Below, one piece after another: positions 1 through 5,235 of a DNA stretch of 8,660 nucleotides. Source of the DNA: Sphingopyxis sp. GTDB taxonomy: Bacteria > Pseudomonadota > Alphaproteobacteria > Sphingomonadales > Sphingomonadaceae. The translations under genes were made by a program, and so were the position numbers. The stretch spans positions 1 through 8,660 of the forward strand of contig JAAUPH010000082.1 in the NCBI GenBank assembly GCA_012035435.1, given 5' to 3'. The number at the start of each line of letters is the position of its first letter. The first letter of the stretch is position 1. Below the pieces are notes generated by a model. It made no database searches and was not told where the DNA came from. It was given only the letters and a program-made list of their open reading frames with translations.

Positions 1-10
1 AAGTCTCGCT

Positions 11-32
11 GCCCTCCCCTGAAGGGGAGGGC
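11..32. repeat. GC-rich intergenic hairpin upstream of rplQ
   Basis: A perfect 9-bp inverted repeat, GCCCTCCCC and GGGGAGGGC, closes on a TGAA loop. No T-run follows on the plus strand, so it is not a typical intrinsic terminator. The position between a presumed upstream gene (rpoA is usual before rplQ, but none is visible here) and rplQ suits an mRNA-processing or stabilising hairpin, or a dispersed intergenic repeat. The structure is seen directly; any role is inference. Confidence 0.45.
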
Positions 33-119
33 GAAACAAACTACGGTTATGGGTTGCCCCGCAATGCAACCTGGTCTGGGCTACCTGAAACGGGCTCTTA
101 ACAAACAAAGGAAGTCATA

Positions 120-536
120 ATGCGTCATAAATCCGGTGGTCGTAAACTGCAGCGCACAAGCGCGCATCGTACCGCGCTGTTCCGCAATATGTCGGCATCG
201 CTTATCAAGCATGAGCAGATCACGACGACGCTCGCCAAGGCCAAGGAACTGCGCCCTTACGTCGAAAAGCTGCTTACTCTCGCCAAGCGCGGTGGGCTCG
301 CTAATCGCCGTCTGGCCATGAGCCGGTTGATGGACGACACGCAGCTGACCAAGCTGTTCGACGTTCTCGCCCCGCGCTACGCCGACCGCGCCGGTGGCTA
401 CACCCGCGTCATCAAGGCCGGTATCCGCGCTTCGGATGCTGCGCCAATGGCGATCATCGAATTCGTCGACCGCGACGTCGATGCCAAGGGCAAGGATTCG
501 GGCCCGGTAATGACGGAAGAATTTGAAGAAGCGTAG
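120..536 (+). CDS. rplQ: 50S ribosomal protein L17 (bL17)
   Basis: This encodes bL17, a 138-residue protein of the large ribosomal subunit that binds 23S rRNA near the exit-tunnel side of the particle. The N-terminus carries the family pattern [10 protein letters not shown], then a basic helix with HRTALFRNM (residues 16-24) and the [12 protein letters not shown] segment (36-46). The [19 protein letters not shown] signature lies at about residues 92-110. The tail after residue 117 is acidic and lengthens the protein beyond the roughly 127 residues of the E. coli protein. The ATG start is fixed by homology and by a purine-rich Shine-Dalgarno stretch AAAGGAAG at 107-114. In most bacteria rplQ is the last gene of the alpha operon after rpoA; the strong terminator directly downstream agrees with that. 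No rpoA is visible, so upstream context is inferred. Confidence 0.97.
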   Translation: MRHKSGGRKLQRTSAHRTALFRNMSASLIKHEQITTTLAKAKELRPYVEKLLTLAKRGGLANRRLAMSRLMDDTQLTKLFDVLAPRYADRAGGYTRVIKAGIRASDAAPMAIIEFVDRDVDAKGKDSGPVMTEEFEEA

Positions 537-556
537 GTCGCTCTCACAGCATAGAT

Positions 557-595
557 AAAGGGGCCGGAAGCAATCGCTTCTGGCCCCTTTCTTGT
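557..595 (+). terminator. Rho-independent terminator of the rplQ operon
   Basis: A 15-bp stem runs from AAAGGGGCCGGAAGC (557-571) to its partner at 576-590, with one G-T wobble (566/581) and a four-base AATC loop. The plus-strand tail after the stem is T-rich (TTTCTTGTCT). It starts about 20 bp after the rplQ stop. The A-tract on the left arm means it could also act on transcripts arriving from the opposite side, that is, from the esterase gene. Confidence 0.9.
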
Positions 596-677
596 CTGCA
601 ATGTTGGGGGGGAGCTGACTGTCCGGATTTGAACGCATCGCTCGATATGTCTCCGTTCATTCAGATGTCATTGCCGT

Positions 678-1460
678 TCAATCGAATGGCAGAAATGCTG
701 CATGCAGTTGCCCGATCAACATTACAATCTGGTGCAACGAACCGTAGTGGCGCGGCGTTAGTGGAGGACGTTGCTGGCAGCGACGATCAGCTTTCCATCG
801 TGTTGCGGTTGCAGCAAAAACTTCGGTGTCGCGGGCACTCTCCAATCCCCAATTTGCATACAAAATGGTATTTGCATCGCAAGCAATCGGAAGTCGCCCG
901 CCGATCGTGGTATCATGACTAAATGTCGGCGCAAAAGCGAAGACGCCCGCAAATTGCCCCTGAGCCCTCGTTGCTAAATCGAGGGCATACAGGCCGGACA
1001 GGGAGTGCCCCAGAATGTAGCGCCGCTTACCGCTCACCTGATGCCCTTCAATAAACGGCATTAATTCGCGCATCAAGAATGTGTCGAACGCGCTCGAGCG
1101 GCCAACTATCCGAGGTCGCCAATATGTTGGCGCACTCGTAGCCGGTCGAAAATCGCGATCGCGATTAGCATTGGAATATACAGCAACAATCTTAGGGGGT
1201 TCCTCACCTTGCAAGACAGTGGCGACCGAAAACACTACAGCCGGTACAAGACTATTCCTGAGAGTGGAGCCGTCGAGCGAGTAGATTATCCGACCCTCAG
1301 AATACTGATTGAAGACGCGGTAGGTTCGAGTCTCTTGCAGGGCGACAGATTCAATCGTGCGGACCAGACTGGTCGACCATTGCCAAGCGGACAGCAAGCC
1401 CACCATCAGCAATATTCCAAGGACGAGCCGCGCCAACCAGCGGAAAATTAACCTCTGCAT
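678..1460 (-). CDS. Membrane-anchored alpha/beta-hydrolase esterase (putative esterase family, PF00756-like)
   Basis: A 260-residue protein. Residues 9-28 form one hydrophobic segment after an Arg-rich start (signal anchor or uncleaved signal), so the hydrolase domain should lie in the periplasm. The rest has the landmarks of the esterase D/enterochelin-esterase-like family: IIYSLDG (58-64), then a strand leading into NRDRDFRP (99-106), the helix FLMRELMPFIE (128-138), and the nucleophile elbow GHSLSG with Ser153. The His of the triad is probably His238 in RHYGSLH, matching the HGS-type motif of the family; the acidic residue is unclear (Glu207 or Asp211). Substrate is unknown. The gene is clearly AT-richer than its surroundings (47-55% GC in 60-base samples, against up to 80% in ispA), suggesting acquisition or relaxed composition. 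The start is the first ATG that keeps the whole hydrophobic anchor; its Shine-Dalgarno is weak. Confidence 0.75.
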   Translation of the reverse strand: MQRLIFRWLARLVLGILLMVGLLSAWQWSTSLVRTIESVALQETRTYRVFNQYSEGRIIYSLDGSTLRNSLVPAVVFSVATVLQGEEPPKIVAVYSNANRDRDFRPATSAPTYWRPRIVGRSSAFDTFLMRELMPFIEGHQVSGKRRYILGHSLSGLYALDLATRAQGQFAGVFAFAPTFSHDTTIGGRLPIACDANTILYANWGLESARDTEVFAATATRWKADRRCQQRPPLTPRHYGSLHQIVMLIGQLHAAFLPFD

Positions 1461-1610
1461 TCACCGACCATTCGTGGGGATTCTCCGTTTTCTCGAAGAA
1501 ACGCAAGAAGCATGAACGTCTCTGCGTTCACTTTCGGCGCAATGTCAGCTTTCATCCTGTCGAATGCTAGGGGCTAAGGTCCGTAAACTTGTCGTAATCG
1601 GACATCACAA

Positions 1611-1624
1611 TTGCGCGGCCGCAA
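1611..1624 (-). terminator. Possible weak terminator after coaD
   Basis: A short inverted repeat TTGCG-CGGC-CGCAA lies 7 bp beyond the coaD stop, followed on the minus strand by TTGTGATG. The stem is only 5 bp and the T-tract is poor, so this is a tentative call. The rest of the 1461-1630 spacer shows no gene or clear promoter. Confidence 0.2.
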
Positions 1625-1630
1625 CCGCCC

Positions 1631-2134
1631 CTACTCCCCCTGCCGCAATCCGTGCTCCACGATGCGTGTCATCACCGCGTCGCGCACCGATGGCGTGACG
1701 AACTTTCCGATTTCGCCGCCAAAGATCGCGATTTCCTTGACCAGCCGGGAGGCGATGGGTTGCAGGGAGACGTCGGCCATCAGGAAGACCGTTTCGACGC
1801 GGTCGTTCAGTTGCTGGTTCATTCCGGCCATTTGATATTCATACTCAAAATCGGCGACCGCGCGCAGGCCGCGGATGATGACGCCTGCGCCTTCGCGGTC
1901 GGCGAAGTCCATCAGCAGCGAGTTGAACCCCGTGACCTCGATATTGCCGCCAATTGCGGCCACCTCGGCGCGAACCATGGCGAGGCGTTCGTCATCGTTG
2001 AACATCGGCGATTTGGCGATATTGGTGGTGACCCCGACGACCAGCTTGTCGACCAGCTTTGCCCCGCGCCGGATGATGTCGATATGGCCCAGCGTGATAG
2101 GGTCAAAGGTGCCGGGATAAACGCCAATCCGCAT
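1631..2134 (-). CDS. coaD: Phosphopantetheine adenylyltransferase
   Basis: CoaD joins 4'-phosphopantetheine and ATP to give dephospho-CoA and pyrophosphate, the penultimate step of coenzyme A synthesis in the cytoplasm. The protein has 167 residues, normal for the family. The nucleotidyltransferase motif GTFDPITLGH is at residues 8-17, with the T-x-G-H core at 14-17. Other landmarks are Lys41, IIRGLRAVADFEYEYQM (86-102) and PIASRLVKEIA (126-136), all in the expected order. The start is set at the ATG at 2134, which shares its A with the TGA stop of ispA (TGATG). A TTG one codon upstream would add a second Met but sits inside the ispA stop region. A GAGAGGGA Shine-Dalgarno inside the end of ispA precedes it by 6-8 bases. 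Translational coupling to ispA is likely. Confidence 0.95.
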   Translation of the reverse strand: MRIGVYPGTFDPITLGHIDIIRRGAKLVDKLVVGVTTNIAKSPMFNDDERLAMVRAEVAAIGGNIEVTGFNSLLMDFADREGAGVIIRGLRAVADFEYEYQMAGMNQQLNDRVETVFLMADVSLQPIASRLVKEIAIFGGEIGKFVTPSVRDAVMTRIVEHGLRQGE

Positions 2135-3045
2135 CAATGGTCCCTCTCAACAACATAGTGGGCGATGGCGCGGAGCAGGTCTGCTTCCTCACCAAAGTTG
2201 CCCAGATGCGCGATAGCCTGTCCCATCAGCAGTTCGGCCTGCGCCTTGGCGCGGTCGATGCCCATCAGCGTGACAAAGGTCTCCTTGCCCGCCGCGTCAT
2301 CCTTATGCAGCGCCTTGCCCGCCAGCGCCTCGTCGCCTTCGACATCCATGATGTCGTCGGCGATTTGAAAGGCGAGGCCGATATCGCGCGCATAGGCCAT
2401 CAGCGCGCGGCGGCCCTCGGGCGGGACGCGGCCCAGGATCGCGCCCGCCTCGACCGAAAAGGCGATGAGCGCACCGGTCTTGAGCTGTTGCAGGCGGCTG
2501 ACGGTGGCGAGGTCGAAATTCGCGCTTTCCGCCGCCAGGTCCATCATCTGACCGCCCGCCATGCCCGCTGGTCCCGCCGCGCGCGACAGTTCCAGCAGCA
2601 ATTCGCTGCGCACGAACGGGTCGGGGTGAAATTCGGCGTCAGCGAGCCATTCGAACGCGAGCGCATGGAGCGAATCGCCCGCCAGCACCGCCGTCGCCTC
2701 GTCAAACGCCTTGTGAACCGTGGGTTTGCCGCGGCGCAGATCGTCATCGTCCATGCACGGCAGATCATCGTGGATCAGCGAATAAACATGCATCGCCTCC
2801 ACCGCCGCACCGACGGCGAGCGACAGATTGCGGTCAACGCGGAAGATATCGGCGGACGCGCGCACCAGCAGCGGGCGCAGCCGCTTGCCGCCGCCGATCG
2901 CGGCATGACGCATCGCTTCATACAGCTTGGCGCGCGGATCGTCCGGAACTGCCAGCCGCTGGTCAAAGAAACGGTCGATCGCTTCGGCGACATCGGCCAG
3001 CGCTTCAGCAAGCATATCCGGCGCCGCTACGTCGGTCGCAGTCAT
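2134..3045 (-). CDS. ispA: Farnesyl diphosphate synthase (short-chain polyprenyl synthase)
   Basis: IspA condenses isopentenyl diphosphate with dimethylallyl and then geranyl diphosphate to make farnesyl diphosphate, the precursor of undecaprenyl carriers, ubiquinone side chains and, in sphingomonads, carotenoids. It has 303 residues. GGGKRLRPLL is at 51-60. The first Asp-rich motif DDLPCMDDDD is at 93-102; the two extra residues within it and the Tyr88-Ser89 pair five and four residues before it match bacterial type II farnesyl synthases such as E. coli IspA. The second Asp-rich motif DDIMD is at 230-234. GKALHKDDAAGKETFVTLMG (243-262) is the typical IPP-side segment. The start is the ATG at 3045, overlapping the xseB stop as TGATG. 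The open frame extends further upstream, but that part is only xseB read in another frame. Product length is inferred from motifs, so a geranylgeranyl product is not fully excluded. Confidence 0.94.
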   Translation of the reverse strand: MTATDVAAPDMLAEALADVAEAIDRFFDQRLAVPDDPRAKLYEAMRHAAIGGGKRLRPLLVRASADIFRVDRNLSLAVGAAVEAMHVYSLIHDDLPCMDDDDLRRGKPTVHKAFDEATAVLAGDSLHALAFEWLADAEFHPDPFVRSELLLELSRAAGPAGMAGGQMMDLAAESANFDLATVSRLQQLKTGALIAFSVEAGAILGRVPPEGRRALMAYARDIGLAFQIADDIMDVEGDEALAGKALHKDDAAGKETFVTLMGIDRAKAQAELLMGQAIAHLGNFGEEADLLRAIAHYVVERDH

Positions 3046-3305
3046 CAGGCGTCGCCGAAGGGCATGGTGCCCGCGGGCTTGCCATCGGCGCCCACGCTGA
3101 CCTGTTCGACGCGCAGCTCGGCCGCCTTGAGCCGTGCCTCGCAATGCTGGCGCAGCGCTTGCCCGCGTTCATAAAGCGTCACCGATTCTTCCAGATTGAC
3201 ATCACCGCCTTCGAGCCGGCGGACGATGGTTTCAAGCTCGGCCATCGCCGCCTCGAAACTCAGATCGGCGGCGGGCGGCGTGGCGGTGGAAGCGGGATCG
3301 GACAT
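3045..3305 (-). CDS. xseB: Exodeoxyribonuclease VII small subunit
   Basis: XseB binds in several copies along the XseA large subunit to form exonuclease VII, which degrades single-stranded DNA from both ends into oligonucleotides. This 86-residue protein has the family core at residues 16-67: SFEAAMAELETIVRRLEGGDVNLEESVTLYERG and the following charged helix LRQHCEARLKAAELRVE, predicted as a helical hairpin with a GGD turn at 33-35. The N-terminus is a short Ala/Pro/Thr-rich tail. It is the first gene of a three-gene unit, with its TGA overlapping the ispA ATG. An xseB-ispA pairing is common in proteobacteria. Only AGG three bases before the ATG resembles a Shine-Dalgarno, and a leaderless transcript is possible (see the divergent promoter entry). 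Confidence 0.94.
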   Translation of the reverse strand: MSDPASTATPPAADLSFEAAMAELETIVRRLEGGDVNLEESVTLYERGQALRQHCEARLKAAELRVEQVSVGADGKPAGTMPFGDA

Positions 3306-3312
3306 GCGCCTG

Positions 3313-3340
3313 CTTTGACCGCAGCAAGGCCGCGCGTCAA
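3313..3340 (-). promoter_or_regulatory. Candidate promoter for xseB-ispA-coaD
   Basis: On the minus strand TTGACG (3340-3335) matches the -35 consensus at five of six positions. After 16 bases comes TCAAAG (3318-3313), a three-of-six -10 box. Seven bases then separate the -10 from the xseB ATG, so the predicted transcription start falls on or next to the start codon. The -35 is half of a perfect palindrome shared with the divergent promoter. The -10 is weak, so this is tentative. Confidence 0.35.
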
Positions 3341-3342
3341 GC

Positions 3343-3370
3343 TTGACGTTGCTTCGAACGCGATTAGGCT
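3343..3370 (+). promoter_or_regulatory. Candidate promoter for the membrane-protein operon, possibly leaderless
   Basis: TTGACG (3343-3348), 16 bases, then TAGGCT (3365-3370). This spacing and box pair resembles promoters I associate with sphingomonads. The -10 ends six bases before the ATG at 3377, so the transcript would begin at or very near the start codon. The AGG inside the -10 (3366-3368) could instead serve as a Shine-Dalgarno if transcription starts upstream. Confidence 0.4.
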
Positions 3371-3376
3371 GCGCCG

Positions 3377-4045
3377 ATGTTCATCGGTCATTGGGCGCCC
3401 GCGCTGGTCGCCGCAGCTCATCCCAAAGCGCCCAGCCTTGGCACCTTGTTCATCGCGGGGCAGCTGGTCGACTGGGCCTTTTTCGCCTTTGTGCTGACCG
3501 ATATCGAGCATCTGCGGCTGGCCCCGGGGATCAGCGTCATGAACCCGATGGACCTGTATCATATGCCCTACACGCATAGTCTGGCGGGATCACTGGTTTT
3601 TGGCGCGGGGTTTGCCGCGCTGATCTGGCTGGTCACGCGGCGTCGCACGGCGGCGCTGATCGGCGGGGCAGTGGTCGTGTCGCACTGGTTCACCGATTGG
3701 CTGGTCCATATCCCCGACCTGACGCTGTGGGGCAGTGCGCCCAAGCTGGGGCTGAGTCTGTGGAACTATCCGGCGATTGCGATGCCGCTGGAACTGGGGA
3801 TCACCGTTCTGGCCTTTTATGTGCTGATCCGCGCGCGGCGGCCCGCACGTCTCCGCTCGCTGGTGCCGTTCGGGATATTGGCGGTGGTGATGCTGTCGGT
3901 GCAGGCGATCAACTGGTTCGGCCCCCAACCGACCGAGCCCGATCTGACCGCGGCGGTCGTTGTGTTTGGCACCTATGGCATTATCAGCATGATCGCCGAA
4001 TGGGTGGACCGCCGTCTGCCGCGCACCAAGAAAGGTTTCGCATGA
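3377..4045 (+). CDS. Six-helix integral membrane protein of unknown function, His/Asp-rich
   Basis: A 222-residue protein with about six hydrophobic segments (roughly residues 21-43, 68-87, 91-108, 133-153, 161-180, 190-209) and a basic C-terminus, so it sits in the inner membrane. I do not recognise a named gene. Acidic and His residues cluster near membrane edges: Asp32, the TDIEH stretch (41-45), HMPYTHS (62-68), and SHWFTDWLVHIPD (102-114) giving His103, Asp107, His111 and Asp114. This pattern recalls the YdjM/DUF457-type 'membrane-bound metal-dependent hydrolase' families and suggests a metal site, but this is inference and the similarity is not strong. Its stop overlaps the start of the DUF2177 gene (ATGA), so the two are probably co-transcribed and translationally coupled. 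The start is the first ATG, supported by the promoter position. Confidence 0.7.
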   Translation: MFIGHWAPALVAAAHPKAPSLGTLFIAGQLVDWAFFAFVLTDIEHLRLAPGISVMNPMDLYHMPYTHSLAGSLVFGAGFAALIWLVTRRRTAALIGGAVVVSHWFTDWLVHIPDLTLWGSAPKLGLSLWNYPAIAMPLELGITVLAFYVLIRARRPARLRSLVPFGILAVVMLSVQAINWFGPQPTEPDLTAAVVVFGTYGIISMIAEWVDRRLPRTKKGFA

Positions 4046-4584
4046 TCCCGCAGTATCTCACCGCCTATGTCCTGACTGCAATCCTGTTCGGCATCCTCGA
4101 TGCCGTCTGGTTGGGGAAGATGGTGCCCGCCGTCTATCGCCCCGAAATCGGCGAGGTGTTGATGCGCGGCTGGCGGCCGGTGCCGGCGCTCATCTTCTAT
4201 GCGCTCTATATGCTGGGTATCCAGATTTTTGCGGTGGCCCCGGCGCTCGCGGCGGGCAAATGGCAGGTTGCGGCGCAGTGGGGGGCGCTGTTCGGATTCT
4301 TTTGCTATATGACCTATGACCTTACCAACTATGCCACGCTGAAAGTGTGGAGCCTGAAGGTGACGCTCATGGACATGGCATGGGGGACGATTGCCACGGC
4401 GTCAGCGGCGGCAGCGGCGGCAGGGCTGACGCTGATAATTTCCAGAAGTAGGGACAGTCCCTATTTATTCTTGTTCATCTTTGGTGGGCGTCCCCTTTTT
4501 GGTGCCGATCCGCCTTCACTTATTTGGCCAGTCCTGAGTGCCGCCTCGATCCAGTCTCCACCGTCTGCCGCCTCAAGTCCATGA
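4042..4584 (+). CDS. DUF2177 family membrane protein with a tail replaced by REP/transposase DNA
   Basis: The first 133 or so residues match the DUF2177 membrane family: hydrophobic segments at about 5-24, 47-68, 76-92 and 108-133, with the conserved points LDAVWLG (19-25), FYALY (52-56), YMTYDLTNYATL (89-100) and the D-x-x-WG at 111-115. The family's function is not known. Typical members are about 130-140 residues long. Here the frame continues to 180 residues because it runs through the REP palindrome at 4449 and then antisense to the 3' end of the transposase gene. Residues after about 134 (SRDSPYLFLF onward) are therefore not native. Whether the longer protein is stable is unknown. The ATG overlaps the stop of the previous gene; AAAGG at 4031-4035 is a suitable Shine-Dalgarno. 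Confidence 0.8.
   Translation: MIPQYLTAYVLTAILFGILDAVWLGKMVPAVYRPEIGEVLMRGWRPVPALIFYALYMLGIQIFAVAPALAAGKWQVAAQWGALFGFFCYMTYDLTNYATLKVWSLKVTLMDMAWGTIATASAAAAAAGLTLIISRSRDSPYLFLFIFGGRPLFGADPPSLIWPVLSAASIQSPPSAASSP
4449..4463 (+). repeat. REP palindrome, left copy
   Basis: A perfect TAGGGAC-A-GTCCCTA with 7-bp arms. With the preceding G it gives a GTAG tetranucleotide at 4448-4451, the motif recognised at the foot of REP hairpins by the E. coli RAYT enzyme. It contains the TAG stop codon of the transposase gene (minus strand, 4463-4461), and the DUF2177 frame passes through it. Confidence 0.85.
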
Positions 4585-5093
4585 CGAAGCATGGCCGCCC
4601 AATCGCGGATGTGCTGACCGATGGCAGCCACATCGGTCAGCCCATCGCTTTTTCCACTGATATGCGCGCGGGCGCTAGACCAGCGCCATAGCCCGGCATC
4701 GACAACCAGCCCGGCAGCGACCGGGTTGTTTTCCACATATCGGGTCGCCGTCATCAGATGGGCATCGGTCATCGGATAACTGGCGTACCGCCCCTGAAAG
4801 AGATGTCCGCTAGCGCCCTGCCGCCGGTTGATGCGTTGGGCATAGCGCGTGTGCACCGACGCAAGTACGGCGCGCAAGTCATCCTGCGACTGCGGGATGA
4901 GAATGAGATGGATATGATTGGTCATCAGGCACCAGGCCAGACACCGAACGCGGCGTTCCTCACATGCCGCAGCAAGGTGGCGAAGATAGTATATCCGGTC
5001 GGCGTCAGAGAAAAATATGTCCTGCTGCCGGTTGCCGCGTTGAACGATGTGATGGGCGACTCCTGGCACAATCTGGCGAGCAATTCGCGGCAC
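4461..5093 (-). CDS. REP-associated tyrosine transposase (RAYT, Y1_Tnp/HUH family)
   Basis: A 210-residue single-strand DNA endonuclease of the IS200/IS605-related Y1 family. Established RAYTs cut and join REP hairpins on single-stranded DNA. Visible landmarks: N-terminal RxxVPGVAHHIVQRGNRQQDIFF (6-28), the HUH metal site in MTNHIHLIL (His60, His62), GHLFQGRY (96-103), and the catalytic Tyr119 in RYVENNPVAAGLV. WRWSSARAH (136-144) is typical of the RAYT branch. The C-terminus KRGRPPK (199-205) resembles an AT-hook, fitting the A/T-tracts flanking the palindromes. The start is GTG at 5093, seven bases after GGAAG (complement of 5101-5105). All core motifs are present, so the enzyme may be active. 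Its stop TAG is the first three bases of the left REP palindrome. Confidence 0.93.
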   Translation of the reverse strand: MPRIARQIVPGVAHHIVQRGNRQQDIFFSDADRIYYLRHLAAACEERRVRCLAWCLMTNHIHLILIPQSQDDLRAVLASVHTRYAQRINRRQGASGHLFQGRYASYPMTDAHLMTATRYVENNPVAAGLVVDAGLWRWSSARAHISGKSDGLTDVAAIGQHIRDWAAMLRHGLEAADGGDWIEAALRTGQISEGGSAPKRGRPPKMNKNK

Positions 5094-5106
5094 GGCAGCA
5101 CTTCCG

Positions 5107-5131
5107 AAAAATAGGGACAGTTCCTATTTTT
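5107..5131 (+). repeat. REP palindrome, middle copy
   Basis: AAAAATAGGGAC-A-GTTCCTATTTTT: 12-bp arms with one G-T wobble (5116/5122), same orientation as the left copy. It lies 14 bases upstream of the transposase start and forms an inverted pair with the right copy. With its A and T tracts it could fold as a transcription-terminator-like hairpin in either direction. Confidence 0.85.
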
Positions 5132-5159
5132 TGGCAGTGAATTGGCCCCCGCGCAAGAT
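5131..5159 (+). promoter_or_regulatory. Weak candidate promoter for purL inside the REP pair
   Basis: TTGGCA (5131-5136, five of six to the -35 consensus), a 17-base spacer, then CAAGAT (5154-5159, three of six to the -10). It lies between the middle and right REP palindromes, so a transcript from it would pass through the right hairpin before reaching purL. No better promoter was seen in 5094-5235. Confidence 0.2.
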
Positions 5160-5167
5160 GAACGGAA

Positions 5168-5192
5168 AAAAATAGGGACTGTCCCTATTTTT
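5168..5192 (-). repeat. REP palindrome, right copy (inverted)
   Basis: AAAAATAGGGAC-T-GTCCCTATTTTT with perfect 12-bp arms. The central T shows it is inverted relative to the other two copies. Together with the middle copy (86 bp from 5107 to 5192) it forms a REPIN-like pair. It ends 43 bp before the purL start and could act as a bidirectional terminator-like hairpin. Confidence 0.85.
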
Positions 5193-5235
5193 CTTCTACT
5201 GTCGTTCTGGCGTTTGCCCCGCTAAGGGCGCTGGC

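Larger units (their letters stand above)
4444..5197. mobile_element. RAYT/REP element (transposase gene bounded by inverted palindromes)
   Basis: The unit contains the RAYT gene plus three copies of the palindrome TAGGGAC-N-GTCCCTA. The outer copies are in opposite orientation, shown by the central base (A on the left, T on the right). An AGAAG motif lies just outside the left copy (4444-4448), and its complement CTTCT lies outside the right copy (5193-5197), with an A-tract between motif and palindrome on the right that the left copy lacks. The boundaries are inferred from this symmetry. RAYTs belong to the HUH Y1 superfamily (established); such genes are usually single-copy and not self-mobile like insertion sequences, so 'mobile element' is a broad label. 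Confidence 0.7.

Noticed and set aside
51..72. A small inverted repeat GGTTGC / GCAACC before rplQ as a leader regulator
   Set aside because: The stem is only six bases with an eight-base loop and does not cover the ribosome site; too weak to call.
1461..1474. A seven-codon upstream ORF before the esterase (ATG at 1474, out of frame)
   Set aside because: A GGAG lies upstream, but the ORF is very short, has no conserved feature and could occur by chance.
2135..2137. TTG as the coaD start codon
   Set aside because: The ATG next to it overlaps the ispA stop as TGATG, the same arrangement as xseB/ispA, and gives the usual MRIGVYPG start.
3046..3144. An extended ispA start adding 33 Arg/Gly-rich residues
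   Set aside because: The extra part is xseB read in another frame; the ATG at 3045 overlaps the xseB stop and gives the normal protein length.
2137..3174. A 345-residue open frame on the plus strand opposite ispA
   Set aside because: It is Arg/His/Gln-rich antisense sequence of a clear ispA gene, a usual artefact in GC-rich DNA.
5107..5192. CRISPR-like short repeats
   Set aside because: There are only three copies, each palindromic and in mixed orientation, next to a RAYT gene; REP/REPIN explains them better.
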